Below are positions 15,211 through 16,858 of a DNA stretch of 16,858 bases, in pieces; within the stretch, counting starts at the first letter, position 1; each line of letters opens with the position of its first letter. Made by a program: the position numbers and the translations under genes. Below the pieces are notes generated by a model. It saw only the letters and a program-made list of their open reading frames with translations, was not told the DNA's origin and did not search any database. Origin of the DNA: JBCCQH01 sp039024435 (lineage in GTDB: Bacteria; Bacteroidota; Bacteroidia; J057; JADKCL01). The stretch covers positions 1 through 16,858 of the forward strand of contig JBCCQH010000136.1 in the NCBI GenBank assembly GCA_039024435.1, in the 5' to 3' direction.

Positions 15211-16641
15211 TCAGGTTGTGTCCGCTTGTGCGGTGGGGAAGCGCTTCGCCAACTTTTCCAAAAACCAATCCCGTCCCGCCCGGTAGGGCGATGACTCGAT
15301 TTCCTGACGGAGTTTATCCGCCCGCTTTTGATCGTTGGGATTGAGTGCGTGCAAGCGCCGAAAAAACCGAATGAATTCATAGTAGCTGGCGAGCCGCTCG
15401 GCGGCGAGGTGGGGGTGCCGCCGCAAGAATTGACGAAACGAGTTGATCAGTGCGTTCAGTCCGATTTCATTCTCGGTTTCGTAATAGATCCGCAGCAGAT
15501 AAGCGCGGGCATCCAGACCCAGGAACGGATCCTTATTCTCGGTAAGCACTGTGTGCATATTGGCCTCGGCCTCAGGGTAGGATCGGCGAAAAAACGCCAA
15601 TAGACCCCAGCAAAAATGGGTTGTGGCCTCCCGAAATTCCCGAGGGATAAACCGCCGGTGACGTTCAACGAAGGTCTCCACCCAGGCAAATTCCCTGAGT
15701 TGCACGCCGATTGAGACCACCGATTTGAAGCGCCAGGCGCTGATCCCCGCCGGTTCCACCAGCACCGAGCGGGCGATCATTTCCCGGTAGAGGTGAAAAA
15801 TCTCTTCTCGCCAGAAAACCGCACTCAGATTGTATTGGCGAATGCAGTGGTTGAGCGTCAGCGTATACATTTGACTGGCTTCTTGCCGGTCCAGTCGGTC
15901 GCTGTGGGCAGTGAGCATTGACTTGACCCGCAGGTATTGGTTGCGGTTGCTTGCGGAGGAAACCAATTGGTAGATCGAGAAGTAAAGCTGCACCAGGGGC
16001 GAATCCGACCAGGCCCCCGCTTCGAGGTGCGCCAGAATCACCGGCCACAAGTGCGTGGGGGGAACTGCACCCTCGCCCGCTTCGATGACCCGCTTGGCCT
16101 CCTGGAATGCCAGTACATGGTGGAGCATCCGCGCGACAAAAGCCGCCTCGGTTTCCTGGAGCAGAGGTTCTAACGCCACTTCTTGCCGGCCTTGCACTGC
16201 AAGTTGGTGTTTGATTTCCTCAATCCGGACGCGGTTGTCGAGATCGGCATAATCCAGACTGAGGTTTCGGTCCTCCGCTTTCCCCCAGTGCTTCTCCAAA
16301 ATGGCCGGGAAATACTTGTTGGCCCCGATATCATTCATTGCCCGCATGAAGAAAAGAGTTTTTTCTGGCGAATTGGCAAACAAGCGGTGCGTGAGAAAAT
16401 CCGTGAGTTGGTTAAAAAGCGCTGATCGCAGATTGCGCATCTGTTTTTCAGAGTAATGCTTTTGGGGGTACAAATCGGCGTAAATGGCCTCGGGAGGCAG
16501 TTTGTTTGCAATAAGCAATTCGAGCAGCCGCGCCAGCAAACGGTCCCGCTTCCGCTGGCTGTCGGCCAGTTGCGCACGAAACCTCTCGCGTTCCGCCCCC
16601 GATAGATGGGTCAGGAAATACTCCAGTTTTGATTCGGACAT
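15211..16641 (-). CDS. Helical TPR-like cytoplasmic protein of unknown function
   Basis: 476 aa, with no signal peptide or membrane segment. It is almost wholly alpha-helical. The N-terminus (M-S-E-S-K-L-E-Y-F-L-T-H-L-S-G-A-E-R-E-R-F, then L-Y-P-Q-K-H-Y-S-E-K-Q-M-R-N-L-R-S-A-L) has the form seen in a group of about 500-aa hypothetical proteins in Saprospiria-like bacteria. The later part has helical pairs with TPR-like spacing (T-H-F-C-W-G-L-L-A-F-F-R-R-S-Y-P-E-A-E-A-N then D-A-R-A-Y-L-L-R-I-Y-Y-E). Such repeats usually mediate protein-protein contact; no enzymatic motif was seen. The start ATG at 16641 is supported by a -33/-7 promoter 73-100 bases upstream. It is a single-gene unit converging on the gene at 14364. 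Confidence is high that it is a gene, low for any function. Confidence 0.78.
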   Translation of the reverse strand: MSESKLEYFLTHLSGAERERFRAQLADSQRKRDRLLARLLELLIANKLPPEAIYADLYPQKHYSEKQMRNLRSALFNQLTDFLTHRLFANSPEKTLFFMRAMNDIGANKYFPAILEKHWGKAEDRNLSLDYADLDNRVRIEEIKHQLAVQGRQEVALEPLLQETEAAFVARMLHHVLAFQEAKRVIEAGEGAVPPTHLWPVILAHLEAGAWSDSPLVQLYFSIYQLVSSASNRNQYLRVKSMLTAHSDRLDRQEASQMYTLTLNHCIRQYNLSAVFWREEIFHLYREMIARSVLVEPAGISAWRFKSVVSIGVQLREFAWVETFVERHRRFIPREFREATTHFCWGLLAFFRRSYPEAEANMHTVLTENKDPFLGLDARAYLLRIYYETENEIGLNALINSFRQFLRRHPHLAAERLASYYEFIRFFRRLHALNPNDQKRADKLRQEIESSPYRAGRDWFLEKLAKRFPTAQADTT

Positions 16642-16713
16642 TGAGCCGTGGCCTTGATTTCTCTATATGATGCAAAGAGGTGGCGATAATTTACGCAACC
16701 GAGCGATTCACCG

Positions 16714-16741
16714 CAAATGTATCGGTCAGAAAAATAGCCAA
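16714..16741 (-). promoter_or_regulatory. Bacteroidota-type promoter for the helical TPR-like gene
   Basis: On the - strand, TTG (16741-16739) is followed after exactly 17 bases by TACATTTG (16721-16714). This fits the Bacteroidota consensus TTG-N17-23-TAnnTTTG. Transcription would start near 16707, giving a leader of about 65 bases before the ATG at 16641. Confidence 0.65.
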
Positions 16742-16858
16742 TCAATCCCAGCAGATGCACCCATTCTATGCAATCCATTCCGGTCTGCCCTCCTCCACAC
16801 TCCCCCTGTGCAGTGTACTTACACGATGACTGTGTTCGCCCGTACCGTTCACTGTACC
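16742..16858. other. Terminal stretch without a recognised gene
   Basis: No supported reading frame is visible in these last 117 bases; the one ATG-led frame (from about 16755, + strand) stops after some 24 codons. It may be the upstream region of a gene beyond the window. Confidence 0.3.

Overview
The window looks like chromosomal DNA from a GC-rich member of the Bacteroidota, most likely a Saprospiria/Lewinella-like marine or aquatic bacterium. This is inferred from protein families and signals, not from a marker gene. The families are type IX secretion (T9SS) sorting domains of both type A and type B, PorP/SprF-family outer membrane proteins and PKD/Ig-like secreted modules. At two sites there is a Bacteroidota-type -7 promoter element (TAnnTTTG).

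Region 1 (1-7898, + strand) is a tightly packed operon. It repeats one gene pair twice: a secreted protein ending in a gliding-motility-type (CHU_C, T9SS type B) C-terminal domain, followed by a PorP/SprF-like protein. The first secreted protein is cut by the window edge, so only its last 75 residues are visible. The second is about 1285 residues, with roughly ten to twelve degenerate Ig-like repeats of 80-90 residues. Intergenic gaps are 20-31 bases. Both PorP/SprF proteins (615 and 630 aa) are about twice the usual family length, because of a shared C-terminal extension of about 290 residues ending in a very basic tail. By analogy with SprB/SprF, each PorP/SprF protein probably serves as the export or surface-attachment partner of the large protein before it. 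A nested hairpin with a T-run closes the operon.

Region 2 (8089-10250, + strand) is a two-gene secreted-protein unit with its own promoter element. It holds a small protein with a PKD-like module and a type A T9SS sorting domain, then a 457-aa protein with two Ig/PKD-like modules and a long glycine-rich domain resembling the ALK/LTK glycine-rich family. A perfect 15-bp hairpin follows.

Region 3 (10263-12063, - strand) holds a decayed gene for a Rieske/thiamine-pyrophosphate-enzyme fusion, with mutated Fe-S ligands, an internal deletion, a one-base frameshift and a missing C-terminal two-thirds. Upstream of it is an intact SAM-dependent methyltransferase.

Region 4 (12196-16858) holds an exported 555-aa protein of unknown function with a seven-cysteine cluster, then a 500-base stretch with no convincing gene. 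A short secreted T9SS type A cargo protein follows. Last, on the - strand, is a 476-aa all-helical TPR-like cytoplasmic protein with a recognisable -33/-7 promoter. No tRNA, rRNA, CRISPR array or intact mobile element was seen.
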